Made by a program: the position numbers and the translations under genes. From Candidatus Atribacteria bacterium (GTDB taxonomy: Bacteria > Atribacterota > Phoenicimicrobiia > Phoenicimicrobiales > Stramentimicrobiaceae), in contig JAFGSC010000024.1 of the NCBI GenBank assembly GCA_016934875.1, positions 1-7,210 on the forward strand: a stretch of 7,210 bases of DNA, written 5' to 3'. A model generated the notes under the pieces. It made no database searches and had not been told where the DNA came from. It saw nothing but the letters and a program-made list of their open reading frames with translations. Shown piece by piece: positions 1-5,320 of the stretch (its first letter is position 1; each line of letters opens with the position of its first letter).

Positions 1-19
1 TTATGAAATAATATACAAA

Positions 20-56
20 AATCAAAAGCCATTCAGCAAAATGCCAAAGGGCTGGA
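20..56 (-). terminator. Putative rho-independent terminator, copy A
   Basis: A stem pairs 27-33 with 47-53 (AGCCATT against AAGGGCT, one mismatch), with an inner GCA/TGC pairing. On the minus strand it is followed by TTTTGATTTTTG. It is weaker than the equivalents at 2309 and 3724 because of the mismatch. It would end transcription coming from the caspase-like lipoprotein gene, leaving a roughly 300-base 3' UTR, or a separate short transcript. Confidence 0.5.
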
Positions 57-98
57 GATTGTCAGGCTCCCCAGACAGAACGATTTTCGAACTTTTTG
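20..98 (-). repeat. Intergenic repeat element, copy A (GGGGAGC box plus hairpin)
   Basis: Read on the minus strand, this segment has AAAGTTCG near 96-89, a second GTTC at 81-78, a GGGGAGC box at 72-66, then a hairpin and a T-rich tract. The same order occurs in copies C and D, and in copy B without the GTTC words. The two GTTC words are 11 bases apart here and also in copy C. It lies about 280 bases downstream of the caspase-like lipoprotein. Similarity among copies is seen directly; function (3' processing signal, attenuator or mobile repeat) is unknown. Confidence 0.7.
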
Positions 99-99
99 C

Positions 100-250
100 A
101 TGAGTGAAGAAACTGAAAAAGTATATTATAAGTTAGAAGAAGTAATTGGTATTTGTTAGGATAAAAAATAATAAAAAAGGTAAAAGCTTTAATAAAGAAA
201 TCCTGGCTATGTTATTGTCTGGTTTTCCACCTCCATTGGATACGCCTTAG
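100..250 (+). pseudogene. Possible frameshifted remnant of a short gene
   Basis: An ATG at 100 opens a short frame (MSEETEKVYYKLEEV...) that stops at 157-159. One base out of frame, translation continues as RIKNNKKGKS... and ...EILAMLLSGFPPPLDTP to a stop at 248-250. Joined by a single-base correction they give roughly a 50-residue peptide of ordinary composition. No Shine-Dalgarno is seen and I do not recognise a family. It directly follows repeat copy A, as the helix-turn-helix gene follows copy D. This may be chance; the rest of 251-373 is AT-rich with no feature I can support. Confidence 0.2.
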
Positions 251-373
251 AGCTTTTGATACAAATTAGAATAATGAACGTATTGTATTAATTCATGTAT
301 TTAAATCTCTTTAATTGTTATTGATAAACGAATAAAATTACAATAATTACAAAATTAAGCGTTTTATTGTAAA

Positions 374-1717
374 TTAATAATCACCTCTATATACATCAAT
401 TTTCCATTCTCCATTGACTTGTTTTAATTCAATTACTACATAACCCCCCACATTTAAACAATCATAAAGCTCAAATGGTTCAACGATAGGGAAATCAATT
501 AAATGTACTTCGGTATGTGTATTATTTTCATCAATAATAATATTCCAAGAACCAATAAACTTAAAATCAATTGTTGAGTTATTAATTGATTCAATGCAAT
601 TTTCTAAATCACATATATCAAAAAATGCATCAGAATTATAAATACAATAATTTTTAGCATCATTCCATTTTTTTTCTTCTATACTCTGATAAAAAGATTG
701 AATGATACTTTTAATTGCTTCTTCTGTGGAAAGCTCGGGTTCCTCTTCTAATCCAAAATCTCTCTCGATTAATGTAAAGGTTGAACCAAGGGGATATGCC
801 TGTATATCTTGTTTTACTTCCATATTAAATTGAGCTTCCAATAAAGGCAATAATTCATCCATTTCTTTTTGAATATAATCATAAGCTTCTTGTAAACTTA
901 CTATTTCATCATTATTTATATCAGCTGGTAATAAATTTTTATAACTATCAATAAGATAATCATAACCACAGCTTTCACAAAACAATAACGTCATAAGGGA
1001 AAAAGGGTTATACCCTGGTTGAGTCTCAACCCCAAAAGCAGTTTGACTAGATTTACTAGCTGTAATAACTTGATACTGGGAACCAGTTATATTACGTCCA
1101 AATTGTTTTTCGAAAAACACTTGAATGATGTTTTGATTAAAATCTTTTTGGCTTTCTTTCTTTAATGAAACATTCTTGCCAATAAAACCTCCAGAAAAGC
1201 AACTATCTAGGATAACTACTTTTGTTCCTGGTATAGCGCTCAAAGCATTTTCTAATTCTGAAACACTGATTGCTGAACTTGTATTACCAGAAACATCATA
1301 AGGACAAAGATAAGAGCAATTATTGGTATAACTACCATGACCAGTAAAATAAAAGTAAGAAATATCATTATTGTCAGCTTGGTAAAAAGTGGATGTTATA
1401 GATTGTAGAATATTAGATTTATTGGCTTGTCCGTTAATTAAGGTTTCTATTGAAGAAAAAGTAATATTCTCTGGTCCAAAATGACATAATTCTAAAATTT
1501 TTTCCACTCTCTCTACATCATATGGTGGACTAGATAAATCCGCTATATTATAAGTTTGATATTCTCCTACTCCTACTAATAAAGCACGATAAGAAATACT
1601 GGTTGGATTAGTAGGCAACTCTTCATTGTTCAATATATTGGGAGTTGTCATACAGCCTATTAGAAAGATTAACATTATCACAAATAATAAAAATAATAGA
1701 AATTTTGTAGATCTCAT
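374..1717 (-). CDS. Caspase-like (peptidase C14 family) lipoprotein with C-terminal NTF2-like domain
   Basis: A 447-residue exported protein. Residues 1-22 are a lipoprotein signal peptide: basic start, long hydrophobic stretch, lipobox LIGC, with Cys22 as the lipidated residue. Residues about 43-250 are a caspase/metacaspase-like fold. YRALLVGVGEY is the first strand, TGHGS holds the catalytic His127 and ILDSCFSGG holds the nucleophile Cys173, so the His-Cys dyad is intact. An EF-hand/dockerin-like loop follows at 266-277 (D266, N268, D270, E277), suggesting Ca2+ binding as in some metacaspases. Residues about 332-445 look like an NTF2/SnoaL-type domain with no obvious catalytic residues. 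The ATG at 1717 is supported by GAGG 9 bases upstream. It is probably a membrane-anchored, extracytoplasmic cysteine endopeptidase cleaving after Arg/Lys or Asp; the substrate is unknown. It is preceded by a small hydrophobic peptide gene (42 bases away) and a degenerate glycine-riboswitch-like leader. Confidence 0.88.
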   Translation of the reverse strand: MRSTKFLLFLLFVIMLIFLIGCMTTPNILNNEELPTNPTSISYRALLVGVGEYQTYNIADLSSPPYDVERVEKILELCHFGPENITFSSIETLINGQANKSNILQSITSTFYQADNNDISYFYFTGHGSYTNNCSYLCPYDVSGNTSSAISVSELENALSAIPGTKVVILDSCFSGGFIGKNVSLKKESQKDFNQNIIQVFFEKQFGRNITGSQYQVITASKSSQTAFGVETQPGYNPFSLMTLLFCESCGYDYLIDSYKNLLPADINNDEIVSLQEAYDYIQKEMDELLPLLEAQFNMEVKQDIQAYPLGSTFTLIERDFGLEEEPELSTEEAIKSIIQSFYQSIEEKKWNDAKNYCIYNSDAFFDICDLENCIESINNSTIDFKFIGSWNIIIDENNTHTEVHLIDFPIVEPFELYDCLNVGGYVVIELKQVNGEWKIDVYRGDY

Positions 1718-1759
1718 ACGTAATATCCTCTTTTTTTATTTATTTATATACTGAAATCA

Positions 1760-1852
1760 TTAATTAATCACAGAAGATTGAATTGAAGAGAAGCAAAACA
1801 TAGAACATAAAATTAAACCAAGTAAAAATAGTAAAAAGAATTTACATTTCAT
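1760..1852 (-). CDS. Putative 30-residue hydrophobic peptide
   Basis: A minus-strand frame from ATG at 1852 to TAA at 1760 encodes a 30-residue peptide starting MKCKFFLLFLLGLILCSMFC. AAGGG lies 8 bases before the ATG, a good ribosome binding site. The peptide is a basic N-terminus followed by a transmembrane or signal-like segment, then a short polar tail (SSIQSSVIN). It ends 42 bases before the caspase-like lipoprotein start, so the two are probably cotranscribed. Its N-terminus resembles that of the downstream protein (KFFLLFLL versus KFLLFLLF). It could therefore be a membrane peptide, a leader peptide, or the truncated 5' end of an old lipoprotein gene. LILC is a poor lipobox. No family is recognised. 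Confidence 0.42.
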   Translation of the reverse strand: MKCKFFLLFLLGLILCSMFCFSSIQSSVIN

Positions 1853-1929
1853 ACTTATAACCCTTAATAAACGTTTTTTTACTTTTTGTGAAATTTAAAA
1901 CCCCTTGCCTAAACTGTTTTGAAAGGTAT

Positions 1930-2061
1930 TTTCCATAAGACTACAGGCTTCACACTCGATATATCTACTTCTGAAAATCAACTTCTCCTTTATTGTATTT
2001 TACCAATAATATCTTGCCTCTTCAGCTCCTTTTCCAAATAAAAAAGGTCTCTCATGTTACC
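1930..2061 (-). promoter_or_regulatory. Degenerate or variant glycine-riboswitch-like leader
   Basis: The minus strand begins GGTAACATGAGAGACC (2061-2046), a closer match to the canonical GGGAGAGACC than the full riboswitch at 4840-4955. A P2-type hairpin (CCTTTT/AAAAGG) follows, then GGAGCTGAAGAGGCAAG (2029-2013), the conserved GCCGAAGgnGCAA core with one change. A short stem follows (1991-1995 with 2004-2008). The second half has diverged: TTTTCAGAAGTAG replaces the expected CTCAGGCAAAAGGAC, and no P1 strand complementary to GGTAACAT is found. It lies in the leader of the small peptide and caspase-like lipoprotein. It may be a decayed duplicate of the downstream-located riboswitch or an aptamer with changed specificity. 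Confidence 0.5.
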
Positions 2062-2159
2062 TTCATCCAGAAAAAGATATTTAGTTTTAGGTTAAGTAAT
2101 AATATAATATTGATGGTTGGTATAGTTAGAATGCGTTACTTAGTGTGCCTCTTAAGATT

Positions 2160-2400
2160 GATCTTAGATCATATAGATACTTATTTTAGTATAATGTTGT
2201 TATAGATATTCTGCTTAATGCAAAAAGCTTTATTCATTTTTTAAGTTCAATGTTTATTATATACTATAAGCTTATTCAAAAATCCTTCTTTTTCTATAAA
2301 ATGATTCCAAAAAATAAAAAAGCCCTTCAGCAAAGGCCAAAGGGCTGAAATGGTCTGACTCCCCAGATGAAAATTATTGGGGAATTGCAGAATATCTATT
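2160..2400 (-). repeat. Intergenic repeat element, copy B (full length)
   Basis: This segment aligns with 5087-5295 (copy D) over most of its length. Shared blocks are ATCTTAGAT, TATTTTAGTATAAT, ATAGATATTCTGCTTA (from 2202), a long-range AT hairpin (2224-2230 with 2268-2274), the 19-base ATTCAAAAATCCTTCTTTTT region (2275-2293), the terminator hairpin, and the ACTCCCC box (2358-2364). A 13-base inverted copy of ATAGATATTCTGC lies at 2387-2399, so most of the element sits between inverted repeats. It separates the first DNRLRE lipoprotein from the caspase-like lipoprotein leader. The GTTC words seen in copies A and C are not present here. Confidence 0.72.
2309..2346 (-). terminator. Rho-independent terminator, copy B
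   Basis: A perfect 7-bp stem AGCCCTT/AAGGGCT (2321-2327 with 2340-2346) is followed on the minus strand by TTTTTATTTTTT. An overlapping alternative stem TTCAGC/GCTGAA (2326-2331 with 2344-2349) cannot form at the same time. This is the best conserved terminator of the repeat family. Confidence 0.78.
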
Positions 2401-2457
2401 AATTAAGTTATGACATAAATGTTTAAAGGGATTTTAAACTCCATAATATGATGAGAA

Positions 2458-2511
2458 TACTAAAACAAATATATGGGTAGAATTACAAAGAAAGATATTC
2501 CGCCCATATAT
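2458..2511 (-). terminator. Terminator of the first DNRLRE lipoprotein gene
   Basis: About 90 bases beyond the stop codon lies a hairpin with 9 bp of ATATATGGG/CCCATATAT (2469-2477 with 2503-2511). A 2x2 internal loop and a further GAAT/ATTC pairing follow. On the minus strand the stem runs into TTTGTTTTAG. A second small AT hairpin (2421-2427 with 2433-2439) follows. Because this hairpin already ends the gene, the repeat-family terminator at 2309 is a second, separate stop. Confidence 0.6.
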
Positions 2512-2600
2512 AAATCTAGCCTGCTGTTGGATATGTTTAGAACCAATGACAAAAGACTTCCCCTTCATAGATATTTATTTCCCCATATCAGCCAATTGAC

Positions 2601-3494
2601 CTAAGGAACGTAATAGGTAATCTCCAGTTTGGGACGAAGAGTGGGGTCAGTTGTATACTCTGAAGACCAACATGGAATAAAAGTATCTACCAAACCTTCA
2701 TCAGTATCTTTCATTACCACACCATAATTAGTAATACTTTCATCCAGCCATTTCTGCACTAAGGTGCTAATATCCCAAGATAACCAGGCACCCGTATAGG
2801 CAGTATAGGCAGTAACGGAAACTATTTCCGGTACCGGAAGATAATTGGGCTGATTGTTCCAGGTAATCGCGTTTTCCTGCCAGCTTTGGGTTACTTGGTG
2901 CAGGCTGACCATGAAAGTATCTAAAGATCCAACAGTATTCCATTGGTATATCTTCAAATCTACATTTACAATGACTGCACCGGCTGGTAGTGTACTTATA
3001 TCAAATTGAAGATAAGTTCTATATATCAAATAACCCTCTAAATTTCCAATTTGTAAACCACTTGAATTCCCATAATTGTTGTCCGGATATTCGCTCAAAA
3101 CCATACTATCTTTTCCTTCTGCTGGTCCCGGTTGTATGGTGATGGTCTGCTCTACGATAGCCATATTGACGGTAATGATGAATGTAGCTGTGCTGCTTCC
3201 GGCACTGTTAGTAGCAGTCAGGGTGTAGGTGGCGGTAGAAGTCGGAGATACAGAAGTGGAACCGGATAAGGCAACACTTCCGATACCCTGGTCGATGCTG
3301 ACGGTAGTGGCATCGACCACTGCCCAGCTTAAGATAGCGCTATCACCTTCATCAAGAATATAGACATTGGCTGAGAAGGAATTGATGATAGGACTGATAG
3401 GGGTGATTCCATCACAGGCGGATAATAATGTTAAACAGGTAATAACAAAGAACAATATAAAATATTTCCTATTATCTTTTAGAATTCCTTTCAT
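2601..3494 (-). CDS. DNRLRE-domain lipoprotein with Ig-like domain (paralogue 1)
   Basis: A 297-residue surface lipoprotein from the ATG at 3494. Residues 1-27 are a lipoprotein signal peptide (lipobox LLSAC, Cys27, then Asp-Gly). Residues about 33-110 are an Ig/PKD-like beta domain (INSFSA..., LSWAVVDATTVSI, YTLTATNSAGS). Residues about 117-296 are a DNRLRE/CBM96-type beta-sandwich: RTYLQFDISTLPAGA, VTQSWQENAITWNNQPNY, WLSWDISTLVQKWLDES, TLRPKLEITYY. Family members are carbohydrate- or surface-binding modules, so a binding or adhesive role is inferred; no catalytic domain is present. The start was chosen because AAGGAGG sits 6 bases upstream and the signal peptide begins there. A longer frame back to TTG at 3629 would start within the promoter. 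It is about 50% similar by eye to the neighbouring paralogue at 3882-4763. Confidence 0.9.
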   Translation of the reverse strand: MKGILKDNRKYFILFFVITCLTLLSACDGITPISPIINSFSANVYILDEGDSAILSWAVVDATTVSIDQGIGSVALSGSTSVSPTSTATYTLTATNSAGSSTATFIITVNMAIVEQTITIQPGPAEGKDSMVLSEYPDNNYGNSSGLQIGNLEGYLIYRTYLQFDISTLPAGAVIVNVDLKIYQWNTVGSLDTFMVSLHQVTQSWQENAITWNNQPNYLPVPEIVSVTAYTAYTGAWLSWDISTLVQKWLDESITNYGVVMKDTDEGLVDTFIPCWSSEYTTDPTLRPKLEITYYVP

Positions 3495-3500
3495 CTGAAT

Positions 3501-3510
3501 TGACCTCCTT
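3501..3510 (-). promoter_or_regulatory. Strong Shine-Dalgarno deciding the paralogue 1 start
   Basis: AAGGAGGTCA lies 6 bases before the ATG at 3494. A second, even better site, TAAGGAGGTGAT (3556-3545), lies about 50 bases further upstream. An in-frame TTG 11 bases after its GGAGG could give an extended N-terminus, or the site could serve a short leader or as a standby site. Confidence 0.8.
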
Positions 3511-3620
3511 TTCTTCAGATTCGGAATTAATTGCAATAGGGTTATCACCTCCTTAGGAAAATATTCTCTGTTGGTTTTAGAGTTAGATATGAGAGAAGTT
3601 TTATGAAGGCAATTTTTTTC

Positions 3621-3649
3621 ATTATACAACTCTTGTGATGGGTTTACAA
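3621..3649 (-). promoter_or_regulatory. Sigma-70-type promoter of DNRLRE paralogue 1
   Basis: TTGTAA (3649-3644), a 17-base spacer, and a consensus TATAAT (3626-3621) on the minus strand. Transcription would start near 3614, giving a leader of about 120 bases. This gene has no glycine aptamer in its leader, unlike its paralogue. Confidence 0.72.
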
Positions 3650-3694
3650 TGATTGGATGGTTTTTTGAATATCAGGAACCAATAGGCTTAAAAC

Positions 3695-3810
3695 TTTATC
3701 TTAGAGAATAAGCTTATTTCTTGAAAAAAATAGGCAGAATCTCCGATAAAGAAGTTCTGCCTATGGAATTGGCTGGCTCCCCCTAGTGAACAGCTTCAGA
3801 ACTTTTAAAG
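3695..3810 (-). repeat. Intergenic repeat element, copy C (shortened)
   Basis: The minus strand has AAAAGTTC (3806-3799), GTTC 11 bases on (3791-3788), a GGGGAGC box (3783-3777 region), a terminator hairpin of unrelated sequence, then AATAAGCTTATT joined directly to TCTCTAAGATAAA. Compared with copies B and D, the AT-rich middle block and the 19-base AAAAAGAAGGATTTTTGAA segment are missing. Replacement of the stem sequence while the flanks are kept suggests that the hairpin structure matters, not its sequence. Confidence 0.6.
3723..3764 (-). terminator. Terminator between the two DNRLRE genes (copy C)
   Basis: A perfect 10-bp stem ATAGGCAGAA/TTCTGCCTAT (3730-3739 with 3755-3764) with a 15-base loop is followed on the minus strand by seven T residues. 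It lies about 120 bases after the stop codon of DNRLRE paralogue 2 and upstream of the paralogue 1 promoter, so the two genes are separate transcription units. Confidence 0.88.
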
Positions 3811-3881
3811 AAAGATTAAGTTATTTATGACTCGCTCTGTCCCTTTTTGAGTGGTTTATTTCCTTATAGATATCCAATATA

Positions 3882-4763
3882 TTAAGGTGAATAGTAGGTA
3901 ATCAACAGTTTGGGACGAAGGCTAGAATCAGTGGTGTAATCGGAGGAATAGCAAATAACATAATTACTACCAATACCCTCATTCATAGCTTTTATGATCA
4001 CCCCATAATTGACTACACTACCATCCATCCATCCCTGCAACAGATCAGTGATATCCCAAGACAGCCAACCTGTAGCACCAATAGTGACTGAGGTTGTGCT
4101 TTCTGGTGATGATAAATAATCAGGTTGATTCAAGGGATTAATCGTATGTTCATCCCAGCTTTCAGTAAGCCGGTGTAATTCGGTAACAATAATAAATCCT
4201 TGTACACCGAAATTACTACATCGATATAACCTTAAATCAGCTGAAACAATGATAGCATCCGCTGGTAGTATACTTAAATCAAATTGAAGGTAAGTTCTGA
4301 ATCCATGGGTAGATAAGCTTCCAAATTTTAAATAATCACTATCTCCATTAGCACCAAGCTGACCAATATAATTGTCCTTTCCTTCTGGTCCCGGTTGGAT
4401 AGTAATAGTCTCTTCTGTGATGGGAGCTGAATTCACATTAATGGCAAATGAGGAGGAAACACTTCCTTCAGCATTGGTTGCCGTAAGGGTATAATTGGTA
4501 CTCATGGTTGGAAATAAAGCAACGGATCCGGATGGAGAAGTAAATGTCATATTACCCGGGATAATGGTAATGTTGGTGGCATTGGTCACATTCCAGCTTA
4601 AGACAGAGCTGTCCCCGGAATCGATGTTTGGTGGATTCGCTGTAAAGGAATTAATAACTGGTAGAGTGGGGGCGATTCCATCGCAGCCGAATAAGAATAG
4701 AAATAGAAAAACAATTGGGAAGAATTTAAAATGATGCTTATGAATCTTGATTATTCTTTTCAT
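3882..4763 (-). CDS. DNRLRE-domain lipoprotein with Ig-like domain (paralogue 2), riboswitch-controlled
   Basis: A 293-residue lipoprotein. The signal peptide has a His/Lys-rich start and lipobox FLFGC, with Cys27 followed by Asp-Gly as in its paralogue. Residues about 33-110 are an Ig/PKD-like domain (INSFTANPPNIDSGDSSVLSW..., YTLTATNAEGS). Residues about 117-292 are a DNRLRE/CBM96-type beta-sandwich: FRTYLQFDLSILPADA, LTESWDEHTINPLNQPDY, WLSWDITDLLQGWMDGS, SLRPKLLITYY. No enzyme motif is visible, so a binding, adhesive or envelope role is inferred. The start is supported by AGGAGG about 9 bases before the ATG. Its leader contains an apparently intact glycine riboswitch, unusual for a surface protein. 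If the cell has an outer membrane sorted by the enterobacterial rule, Asp after Cys27 would favour inner-membrane retention; in a monoderm it would be on the outer cell face. Confidence 0.9.
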   Translation of the reverse strand: MKRIIKIHKHHFKFFPIVFLFLFLFGCDGIAPTLPVINSFTANPPNIDSGDSSVLSWNVTNATNITIIPGNMTFTSPSGSVALFPTMSTNYTLTATNAEGSVSSSFAINVNSAPITEETITIQPGPEGKDNYIGQLGANGDSDYLKFGSLSTHGFRTYLQFDLSILPADAIIVSADLRLYRCSNFGVQGFIIVTELHRLTESWDEHTINPLNQPDYLSSPESTTSVTIGATGWLSWDITDLLQGWMDGSVVNYGVIIKAMNEGIGSNYVICYSSDYTTDSSLRPKLLITYYSP

Positions 4764-4839
4764 CTAAATAGACCTCCTATATCATATTACTTAGAGAAAA
4801 ATTTCTTTTCTTTTTTTGAACCACTTCTTTGTATAAAGC

Positions 4840-4955
4840 TCTCCAGAGTTCTGTCCGGCAACAGTCCTTTTGCCTGAAAGTTTTGATACTTTTGGTATCT
4901 TACCTCTTCGGCTCCTTTTCTTTTATGATAGAAAGAAAAGGTTTCTCCTGTTACC
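4840..4955 (-). promoter_or_regulatory. Glycine riboswitch (gcvT motif), singlet aptamer with 3' ghost segment
   Basis: The minus strand matches the glycine aptamer in order. P1 is GGTAACAG (4955-4948) pairing with CTGTTGCC (4864-4857), 8 bp with one T-G wobble. GGAGAAACC follows, then a perfect 10-bp P2-type hairpin (4932-4941 with 4914-4923) and GGAGCCGAAGAGGTAAG, the conserved CCGAAG core. Next come a 5-bp hairpin GATAC/GTATC (4885-4889 with 4895-4899) and TTTCAGGCAAAAGGACTG, nearly invariant in this family. GGACAGAACTCTGGAGAG follows, which in tandem switches begins the second aptamer; here the second aptamer is not completed, so this is a singlet with a ghost partner. About 75 bases separate it from the DNRLRE paralogue 2 start. 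No strong terminator is visible there, so control at the ribosome binding site is more likely than attenuation. Confidence 0.87.
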
Positions 4956-4964
4956 TTCATATAG

Positions 4965-4993
4965 AATATAATATTTAATTTTTGGTTACTTAA
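4965..4993 (-). promoter_or_regulatory. Candidate promoter of the glycine riboswitch leader
   Basis: TATATT (4970-4965) would place the start of transcription just before the P1 stem of the aptamer. The -35 candidate TTAAGT (4993-4988) at a 17-base spacing is weak. The position is convincing, the sequence only moderately so. No equally good promoter is seen at the matching place in front of the variant leader (about 2062-2110). Confidence 0.38.
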
Positions 4994-5086
4994 TGATAGA
5001 AAATTGATAGATGGATGGTTAGTTTGGTTAGAGGATATCACTGGGTGGGTCTCTTGGAATAAAAAAGAGTGTTTCTCTTATGGTAA

Positions 5087-5320
5087 ATCTTAGATAATAT
5101 AGCTTTTTATTTTAGTATAATACTATTATAGATATTCTGCTTATACGAAAAATAGACTTATTTAATTTTTTTTAACACACTATTTCTTTTATACTACAAG
5201 TCTATTCAAAAATCCTTCTTTTTATATAAAAATATTTATAAAAACAAAAAAGTCCTCCAGCAAATGCCAAAGGGCTGGAAATTGACAAGCTCCCCGAATT
5301 GTTCCATAGATAGAACTTTT
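5087..5320 (-). repeat. Intergenic repeat element, copy D
   Basis: The segment is homologous to copy B: ATCTTAGAT, TATTTTAGTATAAT, ATAGATATTCTGCTTA (5128-5140 core), the 19-base block at 5205-5223, hairpin, GCTCCCC box (5289-5295) and AGAACTTTT (5312-5320). It contains a perfect 15-base palindrome TATAATACTATTATA (5116-5130). It also has a 9-bp long-range stem AATAGACTT/AAGTCTATT (5151-5159 with 5198-5206). In copy B that stem is AAAGCTT-type with changes on both sides, suggesting that pairing is conserved. The plus-strand helix-turn-helix gene begins inside this copy. Confidence 0.72.
5241..5279 (-). terminator. Putative terminator hairpin, copy D
   Basis: Stem arms are AGTCCT/AGGGCT (5251-5256 with 5271-5276; one C-A mismatch in minus-strand RNA), followed on the minus strand by TTTTTTGTTTTT. 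An alternative stem TCCAGC/GCTGGA (5256-5261 with 5274-5279) is perfect. The first ATG of the plus-strand gene lies in this hairpin. As a terminator it is weaker than copies B and C. Confidence 0.5.

Noticed and set aside
60..98. Possible antisense tRNA T-arm (CTCCCC ... TTCGAAC)
   Set aside because: The GGGGAGCC plus GTTCGAA look recalls a tRNA 3' end, but no acceptor, D or anticodon arms are found and other copies lose the TTCGA; at most a distant tRNA-like remnant.
1993..2205. Plus-strand 70-codon open frame
   Set aside because: It runs antisense through the riboswitch-like leader and the repeat block, has no ribosome site, and its counterpart in copy D is not open.
3495..3629. Extended N-terminus of DNRLRE paralogue 1 from TTG at 3629
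   Set aside because: It would start within the promoter and bury the lipoprotein signal 45 residues inside the protein; ATG at 3494 has the proper ribosome site.
3777..3795. TPP riboswitch start (CACTAGGGGGAGCC)
   Set aside because: The opening resembles a THI box, but CTGAGA and the downstream conserved segment are missing and a terminator follows at once.
4495..4734. Plus-strand 79-codon open frame
   Set aside because: It is a shadow of the DNRLRE paralogue 2 gene on the opposite strand.
4787..5041. Minus-strand 84-codon open frame upstream of DNRLRE paralogue 2
   Set aside because: It coincides with the glycine riboswitch; conservation there follows RNA motifs, not codons, and it has no good ribosome site.
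20..5320. CRISPR array or integron attC cassette array
   Set aside because: Copies are 1-3 kb apart, not regular, and lack paired R/L core sites or a nearby integrase; gene orientation is mixed at copy D.
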